A stretch of DNA of 64,000 nt, from NCBI RefSeq assembly GCF_900176595.1, contig NZ_LT838813.1, forward strand, positions 4,544,001 to 4,608,000, in the 5' to 3' direction. Both the position numbers and the translations under genes were made by a program. Shown piece by piece: positions 63,611 through 64,000 of the stretch (position 1 is its first letter; each line of letters starts with the position of its first letter). Under the pieces are notes generated by a model. It made no database searches, was not told where the DNA came from, and saw nothing but the letters and a program-made list of their open reading frames with translations. The stretch is from Aquiflexum balticum DSM 16537 (GTDB taxonomy: Bacteria; Bacteroidota; Bacteroidia; Cytophagales; Cyclobacteriaceae).

Positions 63611-63618
63611 TAATTTTG
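63611..63618 (+). promoter_or_regulatory. Promoter -7 box of smc
   Basis: TAATTTTG matches TAnnTTTG, 28 bases before the smc ATG. Confidence 0.55.
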
Positions 63619-63646
63619 TCTGGTAATCATTTTCAACCATTACAGG

Positions 63647-64000
63647 ATGCTGCTGAGTAAGCTGGAGATTAAAGGATTTAAAAGTTTTGGTGACCGCATG
63701 GTCATTCATTTTGACAAGGGAATTACAGGTGTGGTTGGTCCAAACGGCTGTGGAAAATCCAATGTGGTAGATGCTATACGTTGGGTTTTGGGCGAACAAA
63801 AATCCCGGATGCTCCGATCTGACAAAATGGAAAATGTGATCTTCAACGGCACAAAAAACCGAAAACCCACCAATTTGGCGGAAGTTTCCCTGACTTTTGA
63901 GAATACTAAAAATCTTCTTCCCACAGAATACACCCATGTGACTATTACCCGCAGGTATTACAGGAGTGGAGAAAGTGAATATTTACTGAATGGGGTTACC
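63647..64000 (+). CDS. smc: Chromosome segregation protein SMC, N-terminal part (runs off the window)
   Basis: The first 118 residues of an SMC ATPase, open to the right edge. The start MLLSKLEIKGFKSFGDRMVI, the Walker A GPNGCGKSN at about residue 32-40 and the following DAIRWVLGEQK are diagnostic, as is the ENVIFNGTKNRKP segment. SMC compacts and segregates DNA as a condensin with ScpAB. The ATG at 63647 is preceded by ACAGG and a promoter-like box at 63611. The rest, including coiled coil, hinge and Walker B, lies outside. Confidence 0.95.
   Translation, partial: MLLSKLEIKGFKSFGDRMVIHFDKGITGVVGPNGCGKSNVVDAIRWVLGEQKSRMLRSDKMENVIFNGTKNRKPTNLAEVSLTFENTKNLLPTEYTHVTITRRYYRSGESEYLLNGVT

Overview
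The window looks like chromosome of a Bacteroidota bacterium, most likely of the order Cytophagales (Cyclobacteriaceae/Algoriphagus-like); the genus is an inference from gene content. The grounds are: promoter -7 boxes of the TAnnTTTG type in front of many genes, few Shine-Dalgarno sequences, a TonB receptor with an N-terminal carboxypeptidase-regulatory domain, the lipoprotein Omp85 form TamL next to TamB, many lipoprotein signals, and the yceD-rpmF-fabH-efp-accB-accC housekeeping order. No rRNA, tRNA, CRISPR array, insertion sequence or prophage was seen.

Region 1 (1-6.0 kb) is a sugar and uronate locus: a partial YiaK-type 2,3-diketo-L-gulonate reductase, a GH26 beta-mannanase lipoprotein, a DUF1330 protein, a VOC protein, a LacI regulator with two palindromic operator candidates, and tagaturonate reductase uxaB. 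Between lacI and uxaB lies a decayed 5' fragment of uxaC (uronate isomerase), and before lacI a short ORF that resembles the start of kduI. This suggests a hexuronate operon that has lost genes. Region 2 (6.1-11.1 kb): two YceI-type proteins around an outer-membrane porin, a 556-residue DUF6909-like protein with nucleosidase-like motifs, and a DinB protein. Region 3 (11.1-21.0 kb): a secreted M28 peptidase, the TamL/TamB outer-membrane assembly pair and a GNAT enzyme. Region 4 (21.2-27.0 kb): TonB receptor plus beta-propeller phytase lipoprotein, followed by a membrane TPR/LuxR-type regulator; together a likely phytate-use unit.

Region 5 (27.2-37.8 kb) is housekeeping: TPR protein, cca, a degenerate YrdC/Sua5-like protein, then yceD-rpmF, fabH-efp-accB-accC and valS. 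Region 6 (37.8-47.7 kb): a flavin reductase, a KefF-like/KefC-like pair, an MFS transporter, a lipoprotein, pgi, a secreted TonB-C-domain protein and fumarylacetoacetase.

Region 7 (47.8-54.5 kb) is the most unusual part: a tight four-gene operon encoding a PSD1/DUF1553 cytochrome lipoprotein, a Tat-exported DUF1501 protein, a membrane cytochrome fused to leucine-rich, chitobiase-C-like and discoidin-like modules, and a UPF0309 SIS sugar isomerase. I read it as a candidate uncharacterised periplasmic (amino)sugar-processing system. Region 8 (54.5-64.0 kb): an AT-rich patch with an orphan MazE-like antitoxin and an unknown membrane protein, a zinc-ribbon metallopeptidase, a serine hydrolase, a DUF1593 protein, a WYL regulator, a Rieske-YceI-DUF5777 operon, an anchored hypothetical protein, and the start of smc. 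Several intergenic gaps carry short low-complexity repeats of a few recurring types.
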